This document shows, in pieces, positions 1-8,431 of a DNA stretch of 39,059 nt. The stretch is from assembly GCA_009692275.1 (NCBI GenBank), contig SHZL01000001.1, forward strand, positions 1 through 39,059, given 5' to 3'. Position numbers and translations under genes: made by a program. Under the pieces are notes generated by a model. The model was not told the DNA's origin. It saw only the letters and a program-made list of their open reading frames with translations, and did no database searches. The stretch comes from Lysobacterales bacterium (lineage in GTDB: Bacteria > Pseudomonadota > Gammaproteobacteria > Xanthomonadales > SZUA-36). The stretch's first letter is position 1. Every line of letters starts with the position of its first letter.

Positions 1-2
1 AA

Positions 3-1262
3 CTCATCAGTAACATTGTCAACAATCAAACCATGTACGGCGTGGTGCGGGTCAAAGTACCGCTGCAAAACTGCCCTGGCGCAACGAATTGCGCCACAAC
101 TGCAACTGCACTGAATGCGCTGGGTCAGACCGTGGCAGCAAGCACTTTGTACGGCCTGTGCAAGACCAAGACTGGTTTGTGCAATTGCGGCGCAGGAGCC
201 AGCGACATCGCAACCACGGTGGATATCGCGGCCAACAAAACCATCTGCTCCATGACCATTCCACAAAATGTTGCTCCCCCGAACAACAAGAAAATCAAGG
301 TCAAGGGCAGCATGATGTGGGATTTCGTGGACTCCACCACCGGTGACCCGATTCCGCTTGCAAGGCTGCCATGGGCGCCGCGCGACCTGTACTTCAAGGT
401 CAGCCTCCCGATCGCCGTGAACGGGGACCATGATGTGAATGGTGATGGCGCCATGGACAATATGTTGTATATCCAGTCGCTGTCCGCCGACCAGGATCCC
501 GGCATCATCGCTCCCACGATTGATTACCTCAAGATACCGGACAGCACCAAGGCGGACTTCCTCTACTACACCGGCGAAGCATTGACAGCGACGAAGTTCG
601 CCGCCCTGGACAGGCCAACGCAATACCACATGCTCATGGCCAACGGCTATCCCTCCGGTTGGGTGGAGGCATTCACCCGGCTGGATATAAGCCGCAGTGA
701 ATGGACCAGCATTCCGGGTGTTCAGCCGTCGTTGACTATGCCCCCAGGCGGCGCCATTATCACGGAAGACGATGTGCGCAGTCCCTTGTTCGAGGACATA
801 CCGGCCTATTTGTACACCGGCGGCCTGATCGATATGCACGACCAGGTGAATATTTCCGGGCTGCTCTATGTGCCCCAGGGCATGGAACTGGAAGCAAAAA
901 ATGGTTCCAACGCCAGCCCGCAACCCACCCGGCAATACGTGATTGGGGCCATCGTGGTGCGCGACAGCTTCTACATTGAGGCGAAGGTCGGTGAAACAGC
1001 CACCGTGATCAGTTCCGAGCCGGCAATTTATTCCACTGCACAGATATCGGCAAACGCGGCCTTGTCCTCCAATGCCCGTGACATGGTGTTTGGCAGCAGT
1101 GTTGCCTCATCCACCACGATTTCGGGGGATGATGACGGGGAAGATGACGACGACGATGAGCCGACCGGCGTAGCCGGTACCTGCTACACGAGTTGCGCCC
1201 CATCCAGCGAGTCCGCGCATCCACCCGGCTCCAGTCGCTGGATTGAGGTTCGACCGGAATAG
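3..1262 (+). CDS. Exported pilus-associated-like protein, 5' partial
   Basis: The reading frame is open from the left edge, so the N-terminus lies outside the window. About 420 residues are visible. There are several cysteines in the first third, consistent with an exported disulfide-bonded protein. An EF-hand-like acidic loop (DVNGDGAMD) lies at about 427-460. The stretch GLLYVPQG...GAIVVRDSFYIEA near 860-985 resembles the repetitive strands of type IV pilus-associated, PilX-like surface proteins, which often read 'GLLYAP...GAIVA'. An acidic linker (GEDDDDDEP) precedes a short Cys-containing tail ending WIEVRPE. It ends in TAG, followed by a strong terminator, so it is the last gene of its transcript. 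The family assignment rests on motif style only; it could be another secreted beta-helical protein. Confidence 0.55.
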   Translation, partial: LISNIVNNQTMYGVVRVKVPLQNCPGATNCATTATALNALGQTVAASTLYGLCKTKTGLCNCGAGASDIATTVDIAANKTICSMTIPQNVAPPNNKKIKVKGSMMWDFVDSTTGDPIPLARLPWAPRDLYFKVSLPIAVNGDHDVNGDGAMDNMLYIQSLSADQDPGIIAPTIDYLKIPDSTKADFLYYTGEALTATKFAALDRPTQYHMLMANGYPSGWVEAFTRLDISRSEWTSIPGVQPSLTMPPGGAIITEDDVRSPLFEDIPAYLYTGGLIDMHDQVNISGLLYVPQGMELEAKNGSNASPQPTRQYVIGAIVVRDSFYIEAKVGETATVISSEPAIYSTAQISANAALSSNARDMVFGSSVASSTTISGDDDGEDDDDDEPTGVAGTCYTSCAPSSESAHPPGSSRWIEVRPE

Positions 1263-1324
1263 AATAACTGATAAGGCGGGCGTATCTCAGCGGTGCGCTG
1301 GTTCCTGCTTTGTCTGTTCCTGAG

Positions 1325-1352
1325 AAAAGCCCCACCCCGGTGGGGCTTTTTT
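1325..1352 (+). terminator. Rho-independent terminator
   Basis: AAAAGCCCCACC pairs with GGTGGGGCTTTT over a very tight loop, and a run of six T follows. It lies 62 bp after the stop of the pilus-associated-like gene. Because the stem is flanked by A and T runs it may work in both directions. Confidence 0.85.
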
Positions 1353-1359
1353 GCAGGGC

Positions 1360-1432
1360 GGGGTCAGAGTACCAATTCATCCGTAGCCACGGAACCAGCG
1401 ACGTCCCCTTGCTGAATTGGTACTCTGACCCC
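1360..1432. repeat. REP-like palindrome, core GGGGTCAGAGTA
   Basis: Two perfect 20-bp inverted arms (1360-1379 and 1413-1432, each carrying GGGGTCAGAGTA) enclose 33 bp that contain a smaller hairpin (CCGT-AGCC-ACGG). The same core recurs at 4457-4528, 8132-8259 and 12257-12269. From general knowledge, palindromes of this type are mobilised by IS200-like REP-associated transposases (RAYTs); none is encoded here. Confidence 0.8.
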
Positions 1433-1451
1433 AAGCTCCCCACCCGGGGCC

Positions 1452-1457
1452 TATAAT
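1452..1457 (+). promoter_or_regulatory. Candidate -10 box (TATAAT)
   Basis: A perfect TATAAT lies 24 bp upstream of the GTG at 1476 and 42 bp upstream of the GTG at 1494. No good -35 hexamer is present 16-18 bp upstream; that stretch is the edge of the REP-like palindrome. It is the only convincing promoter element between the terminator and the next gene. Confidence 0.4.
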
Positions 1458-1475
1458 GTCCGGCCACCCAAGCCA

Positions 1476-4469
1476 GTGATGAGACCAGGAAACGTGAATA
1501 ACCATCGGCGGCAAGCGCTCATTTACGCGTGCTTTTTTCTTTCCGGCACCGCCGGTTTGATTTACGAAGTAGTGTGGGCGCGCCAGCTGGGCCTGTTCCT
1601 GGGCATCACCTCGTACGCCCACACGGCGGTTATTGCTGCCTATATGCTGGGTCTGGCCCTCGGCAGCTGGCTGCTGGGGCGCGGGTCAGATCGATTCCTG
1701 AATCCCTTGCGGTTTTATGCCTGGCTTGAACTCGTGATCGCGCTGTTTGCGGCCACCACGCCGTGGCTGTTTGAATTCCTCCAGTCGGCCTACGCCAGCT
1801 GGGCCGGGATCGCGGGCGTCACCGGCAACAGCGCCCATCTGACGCGCTTCGCCATTGCCCTTGCAGCGCTGCTACTGCCTACTTTTCTGATGGGTGGCAC
1901 CTTGCCCTTGCTGGTCCGCGGCGTAGTGCACAGTTTGCCCCAGCTCGGCGCCGTGACGGGCCGTCTGTATGGCCTCAACACGCTGGGCGCCACGCTTGGG
2001 ACGGCCCTGGCGGGTTTCGTCCTGCTACCGTGGCTGGGGGTAGTCAATACCATTTTCTGCGGCGTAGTAATCAACATTGGCATCGCACTCGTAATCCTGA
2101 GTTTGCCGCGGGCTGTGGTGGCTCCGCAGACAGCCCGCACGCTGAAAGACGATACAGTGATGGATACACCCGCCCTCACCTCAGCTCTCACCCCAGAGCT
2201 CACCCCAGTTCTCACTATGGGCCAGCGGGTATTTTTGTTGACGGGATTCGCGGCCGCAGGCTTTGCTGCTCTGCTGATCCAGTTGGCCTGGATTCGCAGC
2301 ATGGTGCTGGTGGTGGGGGGCAGTGTCTATGCCTTCAGTATCACGCTTACATCCTTCCTGGCCGGGATCGGTATGGGCAGCTTGATTTACAGCCGCTGGT
2401 TGAGCAGGCGCCAGTTGCCGGACGAGCGCTTTGCCCTGGCCGCGTCCCTGGCGTTCTTTGCCGGTCTTGCAATATTGCTGGGCCTGCTGGTCATCGTCCG
2501 CTTGCCGCGCTGGTTCCTGCAAGGCTACGACGCGGGTTGGGTGGACGATTTTGCGACCTACCAGGTCTTCATTTTTGCCTTGAGCCTGGCGCCGATGATC
2601 CTGCCAACCCTGCTGATGGGCGCCCTGTTTCCCTTGCTGGCAGTAACCTGGACCCGCAGCCAGGAAAGCGCGGGCCGCGGCATCGGCAGTGCTTATGCCG
2701 TGAACACCCTGGGCACGATTTTTGGCGCCTTGCTCGGTGGCCTTGTGCTGCTCCCCTCGCTGGGCATACAGCACAGCATAATCCTTGCTGCCGGTATCTA
2801 CGTAGCTGCTGCCATTGGGTTTTGGCTGGCCGCGCATCATCCCAGGCCCCTGACGACCGCGGTTGCCGTGTCTGTCTTCTTGCTGGCTGCCTACCTTCTG
2901 CCCTCCTGGGACCGCATGATGATGGCCCGGGGCATTTACTATGAGCCACAACAGTATGTCGAAGGTTTACATGATGGCGATCTGGAAGGCGTGGTGCGGG
3001 CAGAACCCCTGTTGTATTACGGCGAAGGCCTGGAAGGCACGGTCTCCGTCGTCCAGGAAGAGGTACAACGCGCGTTGCGCATCAATGGAAAAGTGGACGC
3101 CAGCAGTGAATCCGACCTGCAATCCCAGGTCAGTGCCGGCCAGCTGGCGGCCCTGATTCACCCGAAACCCCGTAACGCCCTGCTAATCGGATTGGGCAGC
3201 GGCGTTACCGCCGGAGCCCTGCTCACCCATCGCTCGATCGGAGAGCTCACGGTGCTGGAGATGTCACCGCAGGTGGTGGAGGCATCCGCATTTTTCGCCG
3301 ATACGAACCGCCACGCGCTAGAGGATTCCAGGCTGAAACTGGTTTCGGCCGATGCACGCAATTACGTGCTCGCCGCAAGGCAGCAATGGGACCTGATCGT
3401 TTCCGAGCCCAGCAATCCCTGGATCAGCGGTGTATCCAACCTCTTCACCGAGGACTTCTTTCGCCTGGCCAAGACCAGACTGGCCCCGGGTGGCATCATG
3501 ACGCAGTGGTTTCATTCCTACAGCGTAACCGCCGAGGATGTAAAATCAGTGCTACACGCTTTTTCCTCCAACTACGCCTATGTCACCATCTGGCATATGC
3601 AATATGGTGACCTGTTCCTGCTCGGTTCCGACCAACCGTATTTCCTCGACCAGCAGAAACTTCAGGCGGCCCTTGCTGACCCCGTGATCGGTCCTGACTT
3701 GCGCCGCGCAAACTTGGGCACGCCGCGTGAACTGTATCGCCATTTCCTCGCCTCGGGCGGATCGCTGACCGATTACCTGGCGGGGGCGATCACCAACAGT
3801 GACCGGCGACCCCATATTGAATTCAGTGCGCCTCGCAGCCTGTATGCCGGCTGGACTGACGCCGGCCTCCTGGATATCGCCCGGATTCTCAACGGCCAGA
3901 AGTTTGCCTTGCCCCTGCAGAACCAGGTTGCAAGCGACCGTAGCGGTATTACCAACACCGCCATGGGCCTGCAGGTCCGCGCATTGCTCGAAACACCGCA
4001 AGAAAACCTGCAGGCGTGGTGGTGGGTGTGGCGGGAAGCGTCCTGGCGCACTCCCGCGCCCACGCCCGACATTGGAGACCTGCGCGAGATGTCGTGGTCC
4101 GAGGGCGGCCTGCCCATCCAGGTTCAGTTAGAGCAATTTGATTTCTCCCCCGACCTTGACGTTCGCGCCCGCGAGCTATACGCCCAACTCAAACTGCCGG
4201 TAGTAGCGGGCGGCATGCTGGACAAGTCGGGCGACGAACACGCCCTCTGGTCGCTCGGCGCCAATGAACGTGCCGACCCCGGGGCCGGACCAGCGTTTGG
4301 CGCCGGTGTCATCGAGCTGGCCTTGAGCTGGACCTGCCCCTTAAGCGAGGGCGCCGTCAATCGCTTCCTGGTCGTGGCCCAACTGGCCGATCCTGGCGAG
4401 GAAGCATGGCCTGAAACTCTGGCCGCTTTCGCCAGCCGTTTTGAATGCCTTAATTTGGGGTCAGAGTAA
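1476..4469 (+). CDS. Fused membrane protein/spermidine synthase-like protein
   Basis: About 490 N-terminal residues form many membrane helices, opening with the family-typical FFLSGTAGLIYEVVWARQL. A soluble Rossmann methyltransferase-fold domain of the spermidine/spermine synthase family follows. Its SAM/dcSAM loop (LLIGLGSGVTAGALL) is near residues 567-582, with the later SEPSNPWISGVSNLFTEDFF segment near 640. This is the 'fused MFS/spermidine synthase' architecture; real aminopropyl transfer is unproven for the family. About 220 further C-terminal residues have no recognised domain. Two starts are possible: GTG 1476 (followed by ATG 1479), or GTG 1494, which has AGGA just upstream. The stop TAA (4467-4469) and the last residues (LGSE) are encoded by the arm of a REP-like palindrome, so insertion of that element probably changed the original C-terminus. 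Confidence 0.85.
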   Translation: MMRPGNVNNHRRQALIYACFFLSGTAGLIYEVVWARQLGLFLGITSYAHTAVIAAYMLGLALGSWLLGRGSDRFLNPLRFYAWLELVIALFAATTPWLFEFLQSAYASWAGIAGVTGNSAHLTRFAIALAALLLPTFLMGGTLPLLVRGVVHSLPQLGAVTGRLYGLNTLGATLGTALAGFVLLPWLGVVNTIFCGVVINIGIALVILSLPRAVVAPQTARTLKDDTVMDTPALTSALTPELTPVLTMGQRVFLLTGFAAAGFAALLIQLAWIRSMVLVVGGSVYAFSITLTSFLAGIGMGSLIYSRWLSRRQLPDERFALAASLAFFAGLAILLGLLVIVRLPRWFLQGYDAGWVDDFATYQVFIFALSLAPMILPTLLMGALFPLLAVTWTRSQESAGRGIGSAYAVNTLGTIFGALLGGLVLLPSLGIQHSIILAAGIYVAAAIGFWLAAHHPRPLTTAVAVSVFLLAAYLLPSWDRMMMARGIYYEPQQYVEGLHDGDLEGVVRAEPLLYYGEGLEGTVSVVQEEVQRALRINGKVDASSESDLQSQVSAGQLAALIHPKPRNALLIGLGSGVTAGALLTHRSIGELTVLEMSPQVVEASAFFADTNRHALEDSRLKLVSADARNYVLAARQQWDLIVSEPSNPWISGVSNLFTEDFFRLAKTRLAPGGIMTQWFHSYSVTAEDVKSVLHAFSSNYAYVTIWHMQYGDLFLLGSDQPYFLDQQKLQAALADPVIGPDLRRANLGTPRELYRHFLASGGSLTDYLAGAITNSDRRPHIEFSAPRSLYAGWTDAGLLDIARILNGQKFALPLQNQVASDRSGITNTAMGLQVRALLETPQENLQAWWWVWREASWRTPAPTPDIGDLREMSWSEGGLPIQVQLEQFDFSPDLDVRARELYAQLKLPVVAGGMLDKSGDEHALWSLGANERADPGAGPAFGAGVIELALSWTCPLSEGAVNRFLVVAQLADPGEEAWPETLAAFASRFECLNLGSE

Positions 4470-4528
4470 AAACTTATGGACAATGCCACGCTCTTTAGCA
4501 ACAACTCAGGAGTTTTTACTCTGACCCC
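4457..4528. repeat. REP-like palindrome overlapping a stop codon
   Basis: Perfect 18-bp inverted arms (4457-4474 and 4511-4528; core GGGGTCAGAGTAAAAACT) surround 36 bp. The left arm supplies the stop codon of the upstream spermidine-synthase-like gene. The right arm ends 28 bp before the start of the amidohydrolase gene. Same family as 1360-1432. Confidence 0.8.
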
Positions 4529-4556
4529 ATCACTCCCACTTACAGAAGCGATCCCC

Positions 4557-5861
4557 ATGACCAAATTCATTTGGCTTTGCACTTGTATCATTGCCGCCTG
4601 CCTCGGCTACAACTTGGCATATGCGCAGCAAGCGGCAGTCACTGTTGGGCCGGTCTATGTAAAGGCCGGACACCTGCTCAACCCGGTCGATGGCAAGGTG
4701 ATCGACAACGCGGTGATCACGGTGACGGGCGATCGCATCACCGCCGTTGGTGATCAGAACACGGATATTCCGGCCGATGCAGCCGTGCTGGACCTGTCGG
4801 GCGCCTACGTATTGCCTGGGCTTATCGACATGCACACCCACATTGTCGGGTACCTGGACACGTACTATTTCGCTGCATATTTCCAGTCGCCGCACCGCGC
4901 GGTGATCGGCGGCGTGGTCAATGCCGAGCGCACCCTCTTGGCCGGTTTTACCAGCATTCGCAATGTCGGGGCGCCTGATTACCAGGACATTGCCATCCGC
5001 GATGCGATCAATGCCGGCGAAATACCGGGACCACGCATGGCAGCATCCGGCCCCAGCCTGGGCATCACCGGTGGACACTGCGATAACAATTCACTCAACC
5101 ATGCATTCGGGGAACGTTCCGATGGAGTGGCAGACGGCCCGTGGGAAGTGCGCACTGCAGTGCGCAAGAACGTCAAGTACGGCGCCGACCTGATCAAGTT
5201 CTGCGCCACCGGCGGCGTGTTTTCCAAGGGCACCATACCGGGCCAAACCCAGTACACGCTGGAGGAGATGCAAGCCATTGTTGATGAGGCCCATACCCAC
5301 GGGCGCAAGGTAGCGGCCCATGCGCACGGCACCGAGGGCATCAAGCGCGCCATCACCGCCGGGGTGGATTCCGTGGAGCACGCCAGTTATCTCGACGATG
5401 AAGCCATTGCCATGGCAAAGAAAAACGGCACCTGGCTGGCCATGGACATTTACAACACCGAATACACCACGGCCGAAGGCAAAGCCAACGGCGTCCCGGA
5501 AGAAAACATTGCCAAGGACCGCGCTGTCGGCGCGGCCCAGCGTGATAGCTTCTCCAGGGCGGTCAAAGCCGGCGTGAAGATGGTCTACGCCACCGACGCC
5601 GGCGTGTATCCCCACGGCAGTAACGGCAAACAGTTTGCCTTCATGGTGCAGTTCGGCATGACACCCCTGCAAGCCATCCAGTCAGCCACCGTCAACGCCG
5701 CCGAGCTGCTGGGTTGGCAGGATCACGTGGGCCAGATCGCCCCCGGCTTTTACGCCGACCTGATTGCCGTCAAAGGCGACCCTCTGCAGGACGTACGCGT
5801 GCTGGAAGATGTCGGGTTCGTGATGAAGGGTGGGGTTGTTTACAAACAAACCTCGCATTGA
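4557..5861 (+). CDS. Exported amidohydrolase (imidazolonepropionase/prolidase-like)
   Basis: 434 residues with a signal peptide ending near AYA at residue 23. It is a TIM-barrel metal-dependent hydrolase. The visible metal ligands are HTH at 93/95 (GLIDMHTHIVG), a lysine likely to be carboxylated at 214 (LIKFCATGG), His255/257 in AHAHG, His275 in VEHASYLD, and Asp347 in YATDAG. The set is complete for a binuclear amidohydrolase. The closest style I recall is the exported Xaa-Pro/Xaa-Lys(Arg) dipeptidase-type group, so a peptide or N-acyl amino acid substrate is likely but not shown. The start ATG 4557 was chosen because an upstream in-frame ATG at 4476 lies inside the REP-like palindrome and would put 27 non-signal residues before the hydrophobic segment. 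No strong ribosome binding site is visible. Confidence 0.88.
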   Translation: MTKFIWLCTCIIAACLGYNLAYAQQAAVTVGPVYVKAGHLLNPVDGKVIDNAVITVTGDRITAVGDQNTDIPADAAVLDLSGAYVLPGLIDMHTHIVGYLDTYYFAAYFQSPHRAVIGGVVNAERTLLAGFTSIRNVGAPDYQDIAIRDAINAGEIPGPRMAASGPSLGITGGHCDNNSLNHAFGERSDGVADGPWEVRTAVRKNVKYGADLIKFCATGGVFSKGTIPGQTQYTLEEMQAIVDEAHTHGRKVAAHAHGTEGIKRAITAGVDSVEHASYLDDEAIAMAKKNGTWLAMDIYNTEYTTAEGKANGVPEENIAKDRAVGAAQRDSFSRAVKAGVKMVYATDAGVYPHGSNGKQFAFMVQFGMTPLQAIQSATVNAAELLGWQDHVGQIAPGFYADLIAVKGDPLQDVRVLEDVGFVMKGGVVYKQTSH

Positions 5862-5866
5862 ACTGA

Positions 5867-6025
5867 GCGGCCTGCGGGGACTTTCTCCCGGGACCGTCGC
5901 CAGCAGGGCAGGGATTGCTCCCGGCAATCCTTCTGCATTTCCTCCATCCCTGGAGGTCGATGCTGGCGAGGAGCCTACAAGGATGTATTCACGGCGTGTC
6001 CCGGGGGGAAGTCCCCGCAGGCCGC
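5867..6025. repeat. 159-bp intergenic element with inverted ends
   Basis: Ends of 28 bp (5867-5894 and 5998-6025) are inverted copies with two mismatches, both starting GCGGCCTGCGGGGAC. Inside are two small hairpins: GGATTGC/GCAATCC near 5912-5930, and CCTCCA/TGGAGG at 5941-5956. It fills nearly all of the 216 bp between the amidohydrolase and the converging TPR-sulfotransferase gene, so it may also end transcription. No coding sequence was seen in the gap. Confidence 0.7.
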
Positions 6026-6077
6026 GAACCCAGTAGCACCCGTTTGTTGAAGGCTGGGCGCGGGATGTGTGTGGCTC

Positions 6078-8132
6078 TTATTCGATAGGGTAACGCTGCA
6101 ACAACGGCCCCAGTGCTTCTTTCAGCGGCCCCAGGTGGGATTCGAAATTGCGCCACTGCTCCAGGCCGCCCTGGTAGATGGGCTGGCGCACCTGTTCGGC
6201 GCTGGGCGTGCGGATGGCGCGCTCGGTTTCATAGAAACGCAGACACTGCTCTTCGAACGGCAGCCCGCAGTGTTCCAGCAGGCGGCGAACCTGACCTTCG
6301 GTATCGGCCACCATGTCTTCGTATTGCACTCGCAGCACCCGGCCGGGTAGCACCTGGTCCCAATGATCCATCAGGATGATGTAGTCCCGGTAGTAGCGCC
6401 CCATGCCCTCGAGGTCATAGGTGAAGGTCTGGCCGCGGGCAAACAATTGCTTGAAATTGGAAAAGCAGCAGGCCATGGGGTGACGGCGCGCATCGATGAT
6501 TTTCGCATTGGGCAGGATCAGGTGGATCAGTCCAATGTGTTGAAAGTTGTTCGGCAGCTTGTCGATGAAATACGGCTGGTCACCGCGCTGAATGCGCGTG
6601 GTCTGCAGGTAACTTTCACCCAGTTCGCGAAATTTGTCTGCCGGCAGGTCCCGCAGGATCTCGGGGTAGCAAGACGCCGGATTCTGCTTCGACTTTTGCC
6701 CCAGCTTGCGTGCAATGGCAATAATGTCGGTAAGCTCAGCGGTCCCGTCTACCAGAGAATGGCTGGCGAGGATCTGCTCCAGCAGGGTGGAACCGGAGCG
6801 CGGCAGGCCGACGATGAAAATCGGGTCGGGTGCGGGACAACCCTGCCCGGTTCGAGCAGCGCAGAACGCGGAGTCCAGGGCCTTGATCTGGCGGGCGGTA
6901 TCGAACACGTTGATGCGCGGATTGTGCCGGTGCTTGATGCGCCGGATGGCATTGCCCCGCTTGTAGAAGCGGAAGGATTCGTCATATTCCTTGCGGTCTT
7001 CCAGGGCTTTACCGAGGGCAAAGGCAATGTGAGCCTGGTCATCCGCGTCGCCGCCCTCGCTGGTGACCTGTGAACGCATCAGCTCAATGTCCGCATCGCC
7101 GAAGCGGAAGGTCTTGAGGTTGGCCAGGCTCCAGTATGCCTCGCCGATAGTTGGGCTCAAAGCTATGCATCTGCGGTACGCGGCAATGGCTTCCTCCAGG
7201 CGCCCCACCGATTTGAGCGTATGCCCGTAATTCATCTGCGCCCCCGCCTGCTTGGGGTAGTTTTTCAGTATCTTCTCGAAGATGGCCAGTGCTTCCTCGT
7301 GATCACCGCGCCGCACCAGCACAGACCCCTTGAGTACCAGGAAACCGGGGTTGTTGGGTTCGCGCGCCAGCAGTTGGCTTATCTGCGCATGGGCTTCCTC
7401 GAGTTTCTGCTGGCGCAATAGCGCCACGGCGTAGCTGTGGCGTGCGAGGTGGAAATCCGGCGCCAATTGCAGGCAGCGCTCCAATAAATGTCCGGCATCC
7501 TTGAGCTGATCCAGTTTCAGGGCAATGTCCGCGAGGATGCGCATGGCCGACACATCGGCCGGGTGCTGCATGAGAAAATCCTTGGTCAGGCGCTCGGCCT
7601 TGGCCAGCTTGCCGTCACGCACCAGATCAATGGCCTCAACCAGCTCGGGGTGCCGCACTGAGAGGGCATAGTGCCGCTCGTAGGCTGCGCGGGAGCCTGC
7701 TTCGTCGCCGCTGACTGCCAGCTGGTCGCCCAGCGCACGCCAGGCACCCGCATGTTTCGAGTCCAGGCGCACGGACTTCCTGAGTGCGGCGATGGCCTTG
7801 TCACCCTGCCCGACTGCGCCCAGCGATTGCCCGTACTCAAAAAGAAAACTGGGGGAGTCGGAATTGCGGGCAGCCAATGGCTCCAGCACCGCGAGGGCTT
7901 TCCGGGGTTTGCCTTGCCGGCGCAAAGCGGCAGCGAGAATGCGCATGGCGGGTTCGTTGCGGGAATAAACCTTGAGTATTTCCACGGCTTGCTGCTCTGC
8001 CAGGCCGGGATTCTGGTTGAGCAGGCTGGTGGCATGTTTGAGTGCCGTGCCAATGTCTGCGTTGGGTGTTTCCTCGGATGTGTTCACGGTGCACGTAGCC
8101 GGGTCGGGGAATTGTGCTGTATTAAGCCACAA
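6078..8132 (-). CDS. TPR-repeat sulfotransferase
   Basis: 684 residues on the longest reading. The first ~350 are tandem tetratricopeptide repeats with typical A-rich helix pairs. A sulfotransferase domain follows, with the PAPS 5'-phosphosulfate loop IVGLPRSGSTLLEQ near residues 438-452 and a 3'-phosphate segment DARRHPMACCFSNFKQLF about 110 residues later. The layout matches bacterial TPR/tyrosylprotein-sulfotransferase-like proteins; the acceptor is unknown. There is no clear signal peptide. The start is uncertain. TTG 8132 sits at the edge of a REP-like repeat, while GTG 8087, giving MNTSEETPNAD, avoids the repeat and may be the real one; neither has a good ribosome binding site. It converges on the amidohydrolase gene. 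Confidence 0.85.
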   Translation of the reverse strand: MWLNTAQFPDPATCTVNTSEETPNADIGTALKHATSLLNQNPGLAEQQAVEILKVYSRNEPAMRILAAALRRQGKPRKALAVLEPLAARNSDSPSFLFEYGQSLGAVGQGDKAIAALRKSVRLDSKHAGAWRALGDQLAVSGDEAGSRAAYERHYALSVRHPELVEAIDLVRDGKLAKAERLTKDFLMQHPADVSAMRILADIALKLDQLKDAGHLLERCLQLAPDFHLARHSYAVALLRQQKLEEAHAQISQLLAREPNNPGFLVLKGSVLVRRGDHEEALAIFEKILKNYPKQAGAQMNYGHTLKSVGRLEEAIAAYRRCIALSPTIGEAYWSLANLKTFRFGDADIELMRSQVTSEGGDADDQAHIAFALGKALEDRKEYDESFRFYKRGNAIRRIKHRHNPRINVFDTARQIKALDSAFCAARTGQGCPAPDPIFIVGLPRSGSTLLEQILASHSLVDGTAELTDIIAIARKLGQKSKQNPASCYPEILRDLPADKFRELGESYLQTTRIQRGDQPYFIDKLPNNFQHIGLIHLILPNAKIIDARRHPMACCFSNFKQLFARGQTFTYDLEGMGRYYRDYIILMDHWDQVLPGRVLRVQYEDMVADTEGQVRRLLEHCGLPFEEQCLRFYETERAIRTPSAEQVRQPIYQGGLEQWRNFESHLGPLKEALGPLLQRYPIE

Positions 8133-8259
8133 ATTTGGGGTCAGAGTAAAAACTCACCCACTACCATGCGCAAGCGGTATCCCGCTAGTGGGTTTTTACT
8201 CCGACCCCAAATTGTACTCTGACCCCAAATTTTGAAATTGTACTCTGACCCCAAATTTT
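8132..8259. repeat. Cluster of four REP-like half-units
   Basis: A palindrome (arms 8132-8158 and about 8187-8213, one mismatch in the core: CCGACCCC instead of CTGACCCC) is followed by two more copies of the right arm in direct orientation (8211-8233 and 8236-8259, ATTGTACTCTGACCCCAAATTTT). The cluster fills the divergent intergenic region between the TPR-sulfotransferase and the TonB receptor. The rest of the region (8260-8431) holds only the receptor's leader and ribosome binding site; no convincing -35/-10 pair was found. Confidence 0.8.
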
Positions 8260-8431
8260 GCCAAATTTTGCTTCCTTCTACCCGGGAAACAGGACAAGTC
8301 ATCCATTCAGGCGCATGTATTGTTGGCATTGCTCGTAGAACCTATGTCACACTGCAACAAATCCTTAACAAGTTTGCGTTGTCCATGCAACCAAAGAATT
8401 TTTGTTTTCGACCCCAACCGAGGAAAACATC

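Noticed and set aside
4476..4556. Upstream ATG for the amidohydrolase at 4476
   Set aside because: It lies inside the REP-like palindrome and would put a non-signal stretch before an otherwise normal signal peptide starting at 4557.
8323..8348. TTGGCA/TATGTC as the TonB receptor promoter
   Set aside because: The spacing is only 14 bp, too short for a sigma-70 promoter.
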